DNA from: Reyranella sp. | GTDB lineage: Bacteria; Pseudomonadota; Alphaproteobacteria; Reyranellales; Reyranellaceae | DNA: 64,000 nucleotides | Reading direction: 5' to 3' | Assembly (NCBI RefSeq): GCF_017305915.1 | Contig: NZ_JAFKJN010000008.1 | Coordinates: 124,001 to 188,000 of the forward strand | Shown here: positions 52,949-62,169 of the stretch, piece after piece | Layout: every line of letters starts with the position of its first letter | How positions within the stretch are numbered: the stretch's first letter is position 1 | Made by a program: the position numbers and the translations under genes | Notes under the pieces: model-generated | What the model saw: the letters and a program-made list of their open reading frames with translations, nothing else | Database searches by the model: none | What the model was told of the DNA's origin: nothing

Positions 52949-54943
52949 CTAAGCCGCTTCCTTCCAGGCGCTGTCCACCACCTGGACGATGTCGCGCATG
53001 ATCTGCGTCAGGTCGAAGTCCTTGGGCGTGTAGACGCGCGCGACGCCGGCCCTGGTCAGCAGCTCGGCGTCGGCCGGCGGGATGATGCCGCCGACCACCA
53101 CCGGCACGTCGGCGATGCCGGCCTTGGCGAGGCCCGCCAGCACGTCCTGCACCAGCGAGACATGGCCGCCCGACAGGATCGACAGGCCGACCACATGCAC
53201 GCTCTCCTCGAGCGCGGCATTGACGATGCGCTCGGGCGTCAGCCGGATGCCCTCGTAGACGACCTCCATGCCGCAGTCGCGGGCGCGCACGGCGATCTGC
53301 TCGGCGCCGTTGGAATGGCCGTCGAGGCCGGGCTTGCCGACCAGGATCTTGATGCGCCGGCCGAGCCGCCGCGACACCGTCTCGACCTCGCGCCGCGCCG
53401 CCTCGAGGCGGCCGTCGGTGACGCCGATCGCGCGCGCGACGCCGGTCGGCGCGCGGTACTCGCCGAACACCGTGCGCAGGGTCTCGGTCCATTCGCCGGT
53501 GGTGACGCCCGCCTGGGCGCAGGCGATCGAGGCCGGCATGACGTTGCGGTCTTCCTTCGCCGCTGCGGTCAGGTCGGCGAGGGCGGCTTTCACCGCGGCG
53601 CCGTCGCGCTCGGCGCGCCAGGCGTTCAGGCGCTCGACCTGCTCGCGCTCGACCGAGGCGTCGACGGTGAGGATCGCGCCGTCGCCGCCGCTGAGCGGCG
53701 AGGGCTCGCCCTCGGTGTAGGCGTTGACGCCGACCACCGTCTGCTCGCCCGATTCGATGGCGGCGAGGCGCTTCAGGTTCGACTCGACCAGCCGCTGCTT
53801 CATGTAGGCGGAGTCGACTGCCGCGACCGCGCCGCCCATGTCGGCGATGCGCTGCATCTCGGCCAGCGCCTCGGCCTTGAGCTGCTCGACCTTCTTGGCG
53901 ATCTCCAGGCTGCCGTCGAAGATGTCGGCGTATTCCAGGAGGTCGGTCTCGAAGGCCACGATCTGCTGCAGGCGCAGCGACCATTGCTGGTCCCACGGCC
54001 GCGGCAGGCCGAGCGCCTCGTTCCAGGCGGGAAGCTGCACCGAGCGGGCGCGGGCGTTCTTGCTCATCACCACGGCCAGCATCTCGAGCAGGATGCGGTA
54101 GACGTTGTTCTCCGGCTGCTGCTCGGTCAGGCCGAGCGAGTTCACCTGCACGCCGTAGCGGAACAGCCGCTGCTTGGCGTCGACGACGCCGTAGCGGGTG
54201 TGGGTGATGTCGTCCCACAACTCGGCGAAGGCGCGCATCTTGCAGATCTCGGTGACGAAGCGGATGCCGGCGTTCACGAAGAACGAGATGCGGCCCACCA
54301 CCTGCGGGAACTCGGACTCCGGCACCTGGCCGCGGCTGCGCACCGCGTCGAGCACGGCGATCGCGTTGGCGAGCGCGAAGGCCAGCTCCTGCATCGGCGT
54401 CGCGCCGGCTTCCTGCAGGTGATAGCTGCAGACGTTCATCGGGTTCCACTTGGGAACCTCGCGATAGGTGAAGCCGATCGTGTCGGCGGTCAGCCTGAGC
54501 GACGGCTCGGGCGGGAAGATGTAGGTCCCGCGGCTCAAGTACTCCTTGATGATGTCGTTCTGAGTCGTGCCCTGCAGCCTGGCGCGCTCGACGCCCTCAG
54601 CCTCGGCGGCGGCGATATAAAGAGAGAGCAGCCACGCCGCCGGCGCGTTGATGGTCATCGACGTGTTCATGCGGTCGAGCGGGATGCCGTCGAACAGCGT
54701 GCGCATGTCGCCGAGATGGCTGATCGGCACGCCGACCTTGCCGACCTCGCCCTTGGCCAGCGGATGGTCGCTGTCGTAGCCGGTCTGGGTCGGCAGGTCG
54801 AAGGCGACCGACAGGCCGGTCTGACCGCGCGCCAGGTTCTTGCGGTAGAGCTCGTTGGACTTGGCGGCCGTGGAATGGCCGGCATAGGTCCGGATCAACC
54901 AGGGCCGGTCTTTGGGAGGTTGGTCGCGGGTCGGCTTGGTCAT
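52949..54943 (-). CDS. ecm: Ethylmalonyl-CoA mutase (MeaA/Ecm)
   Basis: 664-aa coenzyme-B12-dependent mutase converting ethylmalonyl-CoA to methylsuccinyl-CoA in the ethylmalonyl-CoA pathway for acetate or C1 assimilation. Catalytic domain: DRPWLIRTYAGHSTAAKSNE, GLSVAFDLPTQTGYDSDHP, MNTSMTINAPAAWLLSLYIA, GTTQNDIIKEYLSRGTYIFP. The C-terminal B12 domain has KPGLDGHSNGAEQI (near 540) with the cobalt-ligating His in D-x-H-x-x-G. The following EGIRLTPERIV distinguishes it from methylmalonyl-CoA mutase, which has a different residue set there. I start at ATG 54943; a GTG 18 nt upstream is possible. Other pathway genes are not adjacent. Confidence 0.92.
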   Translation of the reverse strand: MTKPTRDQPPKDRPWLIRTYAGHSTAAKSNELYRKNLARGQTGLSVAFDLPTQTGYDSDHPLAKGEVGKVGVPISHLGDMRTLFDGIPLDRMNTSMTINAPAAWLLSLYIAAAEAEGVERARLQGTTQNDIIKEYLSRGTYIFPPEPSLRLTADTIGFTYREVPKWNPMNVCSYHLQEAGATPMQELAFALANAIAVLDAVRSRGQVPESEFPQVVGRISFFVNAGIRFVTEICKMRAFAELWDDITHTRYGVVDAKQRLFRYGVQVNSLGLTEQQPENNVYRILLEMLAVVMSKNARARSVQLPAWNEALGLPRPWDQQWSLRLQQIVAFETDLLEYADIFDGSLEIAKKVEQLKAEALAEMQRIADMGGAVAAVDSAYMKQRLVESNLKRLAAIESGEQTVVGVNAYTEGEPSPLSGGDGAILTVDASVEREQVERLNAWRAERDGAAVKAALADLTAAAKEDRNVMPASIACAQAGVTTGEWTETLRTVFGEYRAPTGVARAIGVTDGRLEAARREVETVSRRLGRRIKILVGKPGLDGHSNGAEQIAVRARDCGMEVVYEGIRLTPERIVNAALEESVHVVGLSILSGGHVSLVQDVLAGLAKAGIADVPVVVGGIIPPADAELLTRAGVARVYTPKDFDLTQIMRDIVQVVDSAWKEAA

Positions 54944-54983
54944 GGTGTAAACTGCGTACACCGAACAATGCTGCGGCGCAGCA
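54944..54983. promoter_or_regulatory. Two palindromes in the ecm/DUF898 divergent gap
   Basis: GGTGTA-7 nt-TACACC (54944-54962), directly against the ecm start codon, and TGCTGCG-G-CGCAGCA (54969-54983), a perfect 7-bp inverted repeat. The gap is only about 80 bp and must hold promoters for both directions, so these are candidate operators. Confidence 0.45.
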
Positions 54984-55023
54984 TAAAGTTTCGCGTTGCA
55001 GCTTGAGGGACGGGGATCCTTTC

Positions 55024-56220
55024 GTGACCGACATTTCAGCCCCCTGGGGTCAGCCCGAGGGACAGCCGGTGGCTCAACCGACCGCGGTTGCGGCCCAGCC
55101 GGACCTGACCCCGAGCCGCCCCGTCTACGACGGCCAGTTGAGCGAGCTCTACGGCATCTATCTGCGCCATCTCACCCTGATGGTGCTGACGCTCGGCTGG
55201 TCGCGCTTCTGGGGCCGCACCCGGCTGCGGCGCTATCTCTGGAACCATGTCTCGATCCTGGGCGACCGCTTCGAGTATCGCGGCCGCGGCATCGAGCTGT
55301 TCCTGGGCTTCGTGTTCGTGCTGGTGATCCTCGGCCTGTGGGGCGGCCTGATGTGGCTGGTCTGGGAGTTCGTCTTCCACGAGGTGACGCTGCCCGGCCT
55401 GGGCTTCCTCAATCTCTTCTATCTGTCGATCGCCTTCATCGGCATCCCGCTCGCCTTCGTCGGCCAGTATGCCGGCCTGCGCTACCGGCTCACGCGCACG
55501 CGCTGGCGCGGCGTCCGCTGCGGCATGGCGGGCTCGGCCTGGAGCTATGGCGGGCTCGCCACGGTGATGAACATGGCCAATGCCATGACCGGCCAGCTGC
55601 TGACGCCGCTGGTGTCGGTCACCCTGGCGAAGCCGCGGCTGGCCAACGCCTTCCTCGGCACCCTGCGTCTCGACTTCGCGGGCCGTGCCGGCGACATCTA
55701 CGGCCGCTACATCGGCTATTACTTCCTCAACATCGCCGCGTGGGGGCTGGTGATCGTCGTCGGCATCACGGCGGTGACCCTGGGCGGCGAGCGTCTCGGC
55801 CTGACGGGCGAGGCGTTCGCCGAGCTCTTCACCTCGTTCAGCCTGCGCACCGTGCTGATCCTCGTGATCGGCTTCTTCGTCCTCTACACGCTGTTCGGGC
55901 TGATGATCCTGCCGCTGCGCTGCTGGTGGCAGGCCTACCTGCTGCGCTACCTGGTGGCGCGCACCCGCGCCGGCAACGTGCTGTTCGCCACGGCGGTCAG
56001 CACGCGGCAGATATGGGGCTTCCTGGTGCTGAACTACCTGATCGTCGTGATGACGCTGGGGCTCGGCTGGCCGTGGGTGATGCACCGCACGCTGCGGCTG
56101 ATCTCGCGCCAGCTCTGGATCTACGGCGCGCCCGACGGGGCCGCGGTCGGCCAGCCGTCCGACCGCGGCCCGCGCTTCGGCGAGGGCCTGCTCGACATGT
56201 TCGACGTCACGGGCTTCTGA
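55024..56220 (+). CDS. DUF898 (YjgN-like) membrane protein
   Basis: 398-aa polytopic inner-membrane protein. The start is taken as GTG 55024 (VTDISAPWGQPEG); a TTG 21 nt upstream is also in frame. The N-terminus is soluble. The first motif, YDGQLSELYGIYLRHLTLMV followed by TLGWSRFWGRTRLRRYLW, is the hallmark of DUF898, and a related block recurs later (RLDFAGRAGDIYGRYIGYY). About eight membrane helices. The C-terminus is soluble (GAPDGAAVGQPSDRGPRFGE). It is paired with the M48 peptidase gene, whose start is 2 nt after its stop; this pairing recurs in proteobacteria. Function unknown, possibly substrate or membrane partner of the protease. Confidence 0.87.
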   Translation: MTDISAPWGQPEGQPVAQPTAVAAQPDLTPSRPVYDGQLSELYGIYLRHLTLMVLTLGWSRFWGRTRLRRYLWNHVSILGDRFEYRGRGIELFLGFVFVLVILGLWGGLMWLVWEFVFHEVTLPGLGFLNLFYLSIAFIGIPLAFVGQYAGLRYRLTRTRWRGVRCGMAGSAWSYGGLATVMNMANAMTGQLLTPLVSVTLAKPRLANAFLGTLRLDFAGRAGDIYGRYIGYYFLNIAAWGLVIVVGITAVTLGGERLGLTGEAFAELFTSFSLRTVLILVIGFFVLYTLFGLMILPLRCWWQAYLLRYLVARTRAGNVLFATAVSTRQIWGFLVLNYLIVVMTLGLGWPWVMHRTLRLISRQLWIYGAPDGAAVGQPSDRGPRFGEGLLDMFDVTGF

Positions 56221-56222
56221 GC

Positions 56223-57305
56223 ATGGCCTCCGCCCGCTACTACGACGGCAAGCTGGCGATCGCCCGCGAGGTCGGCGTGCGCGCCGGCAGCCACGAGCTG
56301 ATCGTCACCGATGCCGACGGCACCGCCGTGGTCGCGCGCTGGCCCGCCGCCGAGCTCGAGGTGCTGGGCGACACCGAGCACGAGAAGGCGCCGCCGGTGA
56401 TCCGCCGCGGCGAGGAGGCGCGGCTGGTGATCGAGGACGCCGAGCTGCGCCGCCAGCTCGCCCAGTTGATCCCGGCGCTGGCGCCGCTCGGCCGGCCGCG
56501 CGCCAGGGCGGTGCCGCGCATTGCCCTGTTCGGTGCCACGCTGGCGGCGGCGATCGGCCTGTTCTGGCTGGCGATCGATGTCGGCAGCAGCACCCTCGCG
56601 CCCTACGTGCCGTACGAGTTGCAGCACCGGCTGGGCGCGAGCGTCGCCGACGACCTGATCGGCGAGCAGAAGCAGTGCTACGGCGCCGGGCTCGCCGTGA
56701 TCAACCGCCTCGCCAACCGCCTTGCCGAGGCCGCCGACTATCCACATCCGGTCGAGGTGCATGTGGTGGAGGGCGGGCCGGTCAACGCCTTCACCCTGCC
56801 GGGCGGCATCCTGGTTTTCTATTCCGACCTGATCGACAAGGCGCACAGCGGCAACGAGGTGGCCGGCGTGCTGGCGCACGAGATGGGCCATGTCGTGCAC
56901 TACCACGCGATCAAGGGGCTGGCGCGGCAGTACGGTATGGAGCAGTTGCTGAAGGCGATGACCGGCGGCTTCTCCGACCTCGGCACGATCGGGCAGGGCG
57001 GCAGCCTGCTGCTGGCGCTGCGCAACGGCCGCTCCTTCGAGCGCGATGCCGACGCCACCGGGGTCGAGCTGCTGCAGAAGCTCGGCCTGCGCGCCGACGG
57101 CATCGCCGGCTTCTTCGAGCAGATGCTGAAGGACCAGCCGCACGATGCGGCGGCGACGGTCGGCATCTGGTCGAGCCATCCGCCGACTGCCGAGCGCATC
57201 GCCGCCACCCGCCAGCCTGCCACCGGCAAGCCGGCCTTCAGCGATGCCGAATGGCGGTCTCTTCGCGCAATTTGCGGTGGAACGAATTCACCGCAACGTC
57301 GATAG
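56223..57305 (+). CDS. M48-family membrane-associated zinc metallopeptidase
   Basis: 360-aa protease. A small N-terminal beta domain (ARYYDGKLAIAREVGVRAGS, LIVTDADGTAVVARWPAAEL) precedes one transmembrane helix (near 102-122, IALFGATLAAAIGLFWLAID) and the peptidase domain. The zinc motif is HEMGH (219-223), and a third ligand is the Glu in FERDADATGVELL (near 277). Other M48 features are VNAFTLPGGILVFYSDLI and SSHPPTAERIAA. The N-terminal domain is DUF7092-like as in similar gene pairs. It is coupled to the DUF898 gene and probably degrades or processes membrane or periplasm-exposed proteins. Confidence 0.9.
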   Translation: MASARYYDGKLAIAREVGVRAGSHELIVTDADGTAVVARWPAAELEVLGDTEHEKAPPVIRRGEEARLVIEDAELRRQLAQLIPALAPLGRPRARAVPRIALFGATLAAAIGLFWLAIDVGSSTLAPYVPYELQHRLGASVADDLIGEQKQCYGAGLAVINRLANRLAEAADYPHPVEVHVVEGGPVNAFTLPGGILVFYSDLIDKAHSGNEVAGVLAHEMGHVVHYHAIKGLARQYGMEQLLKAMTGGFSDLGTIGQGGSLLLALRNGRSFERDADATGVELLQKLGLRADGIAGFFEQMLKDQPHDAAATVGIWSSHPPTAERIAATRQPATGKPAFSDAEWRSLRAICGGTNSPQRR

Positions 57306-57329
57306 CCGCGATGCACGCCAGCGCACCGG

Positions 57330-58148
57330 CTAGTTACGCGCCTTGTAGGTCAGCCAGGCGATGACGGCCTCCATGTCCTCGTCGCTCAGCACTTCCTCGT
57401 TGAAGCTCGGCATCTTGCGGTCGGGCCAGTCGCGCACCTGCTTGGAGCTGCGCAGGAACTTGCGGAACGCCAGCGGCTGGAAATAGTCGACCGGGTTCAT
57501 CGGCTGGCCGAGGTCGGGACCCTGCTCGCCCTGGCCCGCGCCCTTGAAGCGATGGCAGGAGATGCACAGCGCCACGTAGCGGTCGAGCCCGCGCCGCGCC
57601 GGATGGGTCGCCGGCAGGCTTTCGGCGACCTCGAGCGACGGCCAGCGCAGGTAGGGGCTGTCGGCGACCTCGATCGCGGCGAGCTTGTAGACCCAGTATT
57701 CCGGGCTGATCTCGCCGGGCTTCGCGTCCTGCCAGACGATGAAGAAGGGGGCCGCCGTCTCCTTGCCCTTCTCGGGCATCGCCGGCCACGGCCGCGCCGG
57801 GTCCTCGACCGCCAGATACGCGTGCGGGCTGGCGCTGCCGGGCCTGAGCAGCAGCCGCAGCGGGATGCCGATCGAGAATTTGTCGGTCGCGACGAAATCG
57901 ACATAGTCCTTCGGGTCGAGCTCGAGGCCCTTCAGCAGCTCCGGCACCGGGATCGCCCGGTAGCTCATCGTCCGGCCGTAGACCGAATCGCGGGCGATCG
58001 TGATGTCGCGGGCCAGCGGGCTCGCCAGCAGGTCGGCGGCGCTGAAGGTCTTGCTGCCCTTGCGGTCGGCGATCTTGAGCGACTGCGCCTCGGCGACCGC
58101 GGCGAACAGCAGGCTGAGGAAGAGGGCGACGAGGCCGTGACCGATCAT
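57330..58148 (-). CDS. Periplasmic cytochrome c with molybdopterin-oxidoreductase-like N-terminal region
   Basis: 272-aa exported protein. Signal peptide MIGHGLVALFLSLLFAAVAE to AQS. Residues about 23-180 resemble a small molybdopterin-oxidoreductase-like (SUOX-like) fold without an obvious cofactor Cys: FSAADLLASPLARDITIARD, SYRAIPVPELLKGLELDP, DFVATDKFSIGIPLRLLL. The C-terminal part is a class I cytochrome c: heme motif C195-I-S-C198-H199 and axial Met M246 in RKMPSFNEEVLSDEDMEAV. The start overlaps the enolase-superfamily gene stop (ATGA). It is probably an electron carrier for a periplasmic dehydrogenase. Confidence 0.8.
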   Translation of the reverse strand: MIGHGLVALFLSLLFAAVAEAQSLKIADRKGSKTFSAADLLASPLARDITIARDSVYGRTMSYRAIPVPELLKGLELDPKDYVDFVATDKFSIGIPLRLLLRPGSASPHAYLAVEDPARPWPAMPEKGKETAAPFFIVWQDAKPGEISPEYWVYKLAAIEVADSPYLRWPSLEVAESLPATHPARRGLDRYVALCISCHRFKGAGQGEQGPDLGQPMNPVDYFQPLAFRKFLRSSKQVRDWPDRKMPSFNEEVLSDEDMEAVIAWLTYKARN

Positions 58149-59263
58149 GCGGTCATACTTTGCCCGCCGATGCGATGATCCTTCAAGACTTCCGGACGGA
58201 AGGCGAGCCCGTGGCCCGGCCGTTCGGGCGGCGTCATTGTACCATTCGTATCCGGCAGGATCGGCGCGATCCACAGATCGTCGTTCCAGTCCATGTACTC
58301 GAGATAGCTCGCGTTGGGGATCGACGCGAGCAGGTGGACCATCTGCTCGTGGAACAGATGCGGCGCGACGGTGATGCCCCACGGCTCGGCCGCGGCGGCG
58401 ATCTTGCGCAGCTCGCTGTAGCCGCCGCGCATCGGGTCGGGCTGCAGGATCGGCACGCCGGGATGCTCGAGGAAGGGCCTGAGGTCGTTGCGCGTGAAAT
58501 GGCTCTCGCCGCCGACCACGCGGGTGCGCAGCGCCGCCGCGATCCGGCGGTAGCCGGCGAAGTCCTCGGCCACCACCGGCTCCTCCAGCCAGTAGGGGTC
58601 GTACTCGTCGATGCGATGGCCGGCCTGGATCGCGGTGTCGGCGTCCCAGCCCATGTTGACGTCGATCATGATCTCGATGCCGCCGCCCATCGCCTCGCGC
58701 ATCGCCTTGACGTTCAGGACGTCCTCGCGCCACGGCCGGATGTGGGCGACCTGCATCTTGATCGCCGTCAGGCCCATCGCCGTGAACTCCTTGGCGCGGG
58801 CGATCATGCCGTCGCGGCCGAGGCCGCGGAAGCAGCCCGAGCCGTAGGCCGGCACCTTGGCGCGAGCGGCCCCCCACAGCCGGAACAGCGGCAGGCCGGC
58901 GCGCTTGCCGACGATGTCCCACAGCGCCATGTCGACGGCGCTCTGGGCGAACACCGTGACGCCCATGCGGCCGAGCCAGAAGTTGTTCTTGTAGAGCGTC
59001 TGCCAGATGCCCTCGATCTCGGTGGCGTCGCGGCCCAGCACGTGCGGCGCGACCAGCTCCTTCATGCAGGCGTCGATGGTCTGCAGACCGCCGCGCAGCG
59101 GATGCAGGTAGCTCATGCCGGTGAGGCCGCCCTGGGTCTCGATCTCGAGCACGTAGATTTCGCGCGGCCCGGGCGGCACGACGCCCGCCGCCGGCGGCGC
59201 GCCGCGCCACGGAACGCGCAGCAGGGTCGAGCGCAGATGGGTGATGGTCGTAGGCGTGGTCAT
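58145..59263 (-). CDS. Enolase-superfamily sugar acid dehydratase/isomerase (mandelate racemase type)
   Basis: 372-aa TIM-barrel enzyme. Start ATG 59263 (MTTPTTITHLRSTLL) is preferred over one 48 nt upstream. Catalytic elements: AIKMQV (K of strand 2), the metal ligands in DVNMGWDADTA (Asp), EEPV (Glu) and GGESHF (Glu), and the His of APHLFHEQM. This is the mandelate-racemase subgroup layout. An N-terminal capping domain is present. Substrates of this subgroup are hydroxy or sugar acids, and the coupled cytochrome c suggests that the product or substrate is linked to periplasmic oxidation. It is divergent from citramalate synthase. Confidence 0.88.
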   Translation of the reverse strand: MTTPTTITHLRSTLLRVPWRGAPPAAGVVPPGPREIYVLEIETQGGLTGMSYLHPLRGGLQTIDACMKELVAPHVLGRDATEIEGIWQTLYKNNFWLGRMGVTVFAQSAVDMALWDIVGKRAGLPLFRLWGAARAKVPAYGSGCFRGLGRDGMIARAKEFTAMGLTAIKMQVAHIRPWREDVLNVKAMREAMGGGIEIMIDVNMGWDADTAIQAGHRIDEYDPYWLEEPVVAEDFAGYRRIAAALRTRVVGGESHFTRNDLRPFLEHPGVPILQPDPMRGGYSELRKIAAAAEPWGITVAPHLFHEQMVHLLASIPNASYLEYMDWNDDLWIAPILPDTNGTMTPPERPGHGLAFRPEVLKDHRIGGQSMTA

Positions 59264-59349
59264 GTCGGTTTCTTTCCCGGATTCTTGTCGAGGGCCAGGC
59301 TGCAACGCCATCTGTCTTTCCGCCCCGTGGACATTATGATGCCGGCGTC

Positions 59350-60996
59350 ATGACCTCGTCCAACCGCGTCTACCTGTTCGACACCACCTTGCGCGACGGC
59401 GCCCAGACCCAGGGCGTCGACTTCACCGTCGCCGACAAGGCGGCGATCGCGCGCGAGCTCGACCGGCTCGGCATCGACTACATCGAGGGCGGCTGGCCGG
59501 GCGCCAACCCGACCGACGACCGCTTCTTCGCCGATCCGCCCGAATTCCAGAACGCGAAGTTCGTGGCCTTCGGCATGACGCGGCGCGCCGGCCGCAGCGC
59601 CGCCAACGATCCCGGTCTCAACGCCATCCTGCAGACCAGAGCGCGCACCGTCTGCATGGTCGGCAAGACCTGGGACTTCCACGTCGACGTGGCGCTCGAG
59701 CTCGATCGCAATGAATACGTCGACATGATCGGCGATTCGATCGCCCACGCGAAGAGCCGCATGGACGAGGTGATGTTCGACGCCGAGCATTTCTTCGACG
59801 GCTACAAGGCCAACCCCGACTACGCGATGGCTTGCCTGAAGGCGGCCGAGGCCAACGGCGCGCGCTGGCTGGTGCTGTGCGACACCAACGGCGGCACCCT
59901 GCCGCACGAGATCGAGCGCATCGTCGGCGACGTGGTGAAGACCATTCCCGGCGACCGCCTCGGCATCCACACCCACAACGACACCGAGAACGCCGTCGCC
60001 AACACCTTGGCCGCCGTGCGTGCTGGAGTTCGCCAGGTGCAGGGCACGATCAACGGGCTGGGCGAGCGCTGCGGCAATGCCAACATGATCTCGCTGATCC
60101 CCAACCTCGTGCTCAAGATGGGCTTCGAGACCGGGCTGAAGGAGGGCGCGCTGCAGCGGCTGACGCATCTGTCGCGACTGCTCGACGATCGCCTCAACGT
60201 CGGCACCAACCGCAGCGCCGCCTATGTCGGCACGCGCGCCTTCGCGCACAAAGGCGGCCTGCATGTCTCGGCCGTCGAGAAGGACCCCAGGACCTACGAG
60301 CACGTCGATCCCGAGACGGTCGGCAACCAGCGCATCATCGTGGTCAGCGATCAGGCCGGCCGCTCCAACATCATGGCGCGCTTCCGCCAGATCGGGCTCG
60401 AGGTCGATGCGAAGAATCCGGGCGTCGCTCGGCTCCTCGAGATCGTCAAGGAGCGCGAGGCCGAGGGCTATGCCTATGACGGCGCCGATGCCTCGTTCGA
60501 GCTGCTGGCGCGGCACGAGCTGCATACCGTGCCCGACTACTTCGCGCTGCAGAGCTTCCGCGTTTTGGCCGAGCGGCGGGTCAATGCCCGCGGCCAGTTG
60601 ATCGCGCTCTCGGAGGCGACGGTGAAGCTCGACATCGCCGGCCGCCGTGCCATGGAGGTGGGCGAGGGCAACGGCCCTGTGAATGCCTTGGATGCTGCGC
60701 TGCGAAAGGCTTTGATCCCGGTCTATCCGGGCTTGGCCGACATGCGGCTGGTTGACTTCAAGGTGCGCATCCTCGACTCCGCCGGCGGCACCGCAGCGAC
60801 CACCCGAGTCATGATCGAAAGCGCCGACGGCAAGGGCCGCTGGTCGACCATCGGCGTGTCGCCCAACATCGTCGACGCTTCCTACAACGCGCTCTACGAC
60901 GCGATCACCTACAAGCTGTTCAAGGACGGCGCGGCGCCGGCAACCGGTGGCGGCCAAGGAAACGGTACGGTCGGCAGTACTGCTACCCCGACGTAG
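59350..60996 (+). CDS. cimA: Citramalate synthase
   Basis: 548-aa condensing enzyme joining pyruvate and acetyl-CoA to (R)-citramalate, the threonine-independent entry to isoleucine. The catalytic start of the LeuA-like TIM barrel is DTTLRDGAQTQGVDF (11-25), with R15 and D16. Other motifs: GIDYIEGGWPGANPTDDRFF, CDTNGGTLPHEIERI and the HTHND metal site near 207-211, then INGLGERCGNANM. A C-terminal LeuA-type allosteric domain (about 430-530) includes DFKVRILDSAGGTAATTRV. Length and DFTVADK motif match the long CimA type rather than isopropylmalate synthase. Confidence 0.93.
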   Translation: MTSSNRVYLFDTTLRDGAQTQGVDFTVADKAAIARELDRLGIDYIEGGWPGANPTDDRFFADPPEFQNAKFVAFGMTRRAGRSAANDPGLNAILQTRARTVCMVGKTWDFHVDVALELDRNEYVDMIGDSIAHAKSRMDEVMFDAEHFFDGYKANPDYAMACLKAAEANGARWLVLCDTNGGTLPHEIERIVGDVVKTIPGDRLGIHTHNDTENAVANTLAAVRAGVRQVQGTINGLGERCGNANMISLIPNLVLKMGFETGLKEGALQRLTHLSRLLDDRLNVGTNRSAAYVGTRAFAHKGGLHVSAVEKDPRTYEHVDPETVGNQRIIVVSDQAGRSNIMARFRQIGLEVDAKNPGVARLLEIVKEREAEGYAYDGADASFELLARHELHTVPDYFALQSFRVLAERRVNARGQLIALSEATVKLDIAGRRAMEVGEGNGPVNALDAALRKALIPVYPGLADMRLVDFKVRILDSAGGTAATTRVMIESADGKGRWSTIGVSPNIVDASYNALYDAITYKLFKDGAAPATGGGQGNGTVGSTATPT

Positions 60997-61055
60997 CCAG
61001 CCATGTTGCGCCGTCAGTTGACGGTCGGGTTACGTCGGCAGACCATATATAGAGA

Positions 61056-62159
61056 ATGGACGGAGAGCAGCTTCAGCCGCAGGCCCCGCCGATCGCGGTG
61101 ACTGTCGCGCGCCGCCCGCGCGTGGGCGGGCGCGTGCTGGCGCGGGTCTTCATGTGGTCGCTGCCGTTCCTGGCCGCCGCCATCGCGCTGTTCTTCTGGC
61201 TGGGCGCCGGCCGTTATGTCGAGACCGACAACGCCTACGTCAAGGGCGACCGGGTCTATATGGCCACCGAGCTCAGCGGCCCGATCGTCGAGGTGGCGGT
61301 GCGCGAGAACCAGCACGTCTCGCGCGGCCAGCTGATCTACCGGCTCGACGACACGCCCTACCGGCTGGCGCTCGCCAAGATCGAGTCCGACATCGACATC
61401 CAGCGCGCCGAGATCCGATCCTTGCGCGCCCAGTGGCGCACCAAGCGCGAGGACATCAAGGCGGCGCAGAGCCAGCAGACCTACGCCCAGGCCGACTTCG
61501 AGCGTCAGAAGGACCTCGCCGATCGCAAGTTCGCGCCGGTCGCCAAGCTCGACGAATCCCGCATGGGCGCCGAGGTGGCGCGCCAGCGCATCTCCTCGCT
61601 CGAGGAGGACCTGCAGCGCATCGAGGCGCAGCTCGCCGGCGATCCCAAGATCCGCGTCGACGACCATCCCAGGGTCAAGCAGATGCTGGCGGCGCGCCAG
61701 GAGGCGCTGCTGAACCTGCGCCGCACCACCATCGAGGCGCCGATCGACGGCATCGTGTCCAAGGTACTGGTGCCGGGCAGCTTCGCAGTGATGGGCGTGC
61801 CGTCGGTCGCCGTGGTGGCCGATTCGGACCTGTGGATCGAGGCCAACTTCAAGGAGACCGAGCTCACCCGCGTGCGGGTCGGCCAGCCGGTCACCATCCT
61901 GATCGACACCTATCCCGACGTGAGGTGCACCGGCAAGGTGACCTCGCTCGCCTCGTCGACCGGCGCCGAGTTCGCCGTGCTGCCGCCGCAGAACGCGACC
62001 GGCAACTGGGTCAAGGTGGTGCAGCGCATCCCGCTCCGCACCTCGGTGCAGTGCTCCGAGGGCGCGCCGCCGCTGCGCGTCGGCATGAGCACGACCATCG
62101 AGATCGACACCGGCCACCGCCGCAGCTTCGCCGACCTGCTCAAGAGCATCGGTTTGTGA
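61056..62159 (+). CDS. emrA: EmrA/HlyD-family membrane fusion protein
   Basis: 367-aa periplasmic adaptor of a DHA2-type drug exporter. A soluble N-tail (MDGEQLQPQAPPIAVTVARR) and one membrane helix (34-52, FMWSLPFLAAAIALFFWLG) are followed by DNAYVKGDRVYMATELSGPI, the half-lipoyl motif. A coiled coil runs about 105-195 (RAEIRSLRAQWRTKREDIKA, SQQTYAQADFERQKDLADRK). The second lipoyl half and barrel follow: IEAPIDGIVSKVLVPGSFAV and LWIEANFKETELTRVRVGQP. It is followed by EmrB with a REPIN-like element in between. Symbol assigned by family. Confidence 0.9.
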   Translation: MDGEQLQPQAPPIAVTVARRPRVGGRVLARVFMWSLPFLAAAIALFFWLGAGRYVETDNAYVKGDRVYMATELSGPIVEVAVRENQHVSRGQLIYRLDDTPYRLALAKIESDIDIQRAEIRSLRAQWRTKREDIKAAQSQQTYAQADFERQKDLADRKFAPVAKLDESRMGAEVARQRISSLEEDLQRIEAQLAGDPKIRVDDHPRVKQMLAARQEALLNLRRTTIEAPIDGIVSKVLVPGSFAVMGVPSVAVVADSDLWIEANFKETELTRVRVGQPVTILIDTYPDVRCTGKVTSLASSTGAEFAVLPPQNATGNWVKVVQRIPLRTSVQCSEGAPPLRVGMSTTIEIDTGHRRSFADLLKSIGL

Positions 62160-62169
62160 TGTCTTCGCT

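Noticed and set aside
57330..59210. Possible fusion of cytochrome c with the enolase-superfamily enzyme
   Set aside because: The upstream part of that frame is out of register with the enzyme. The real genes overlap only by ATGA.
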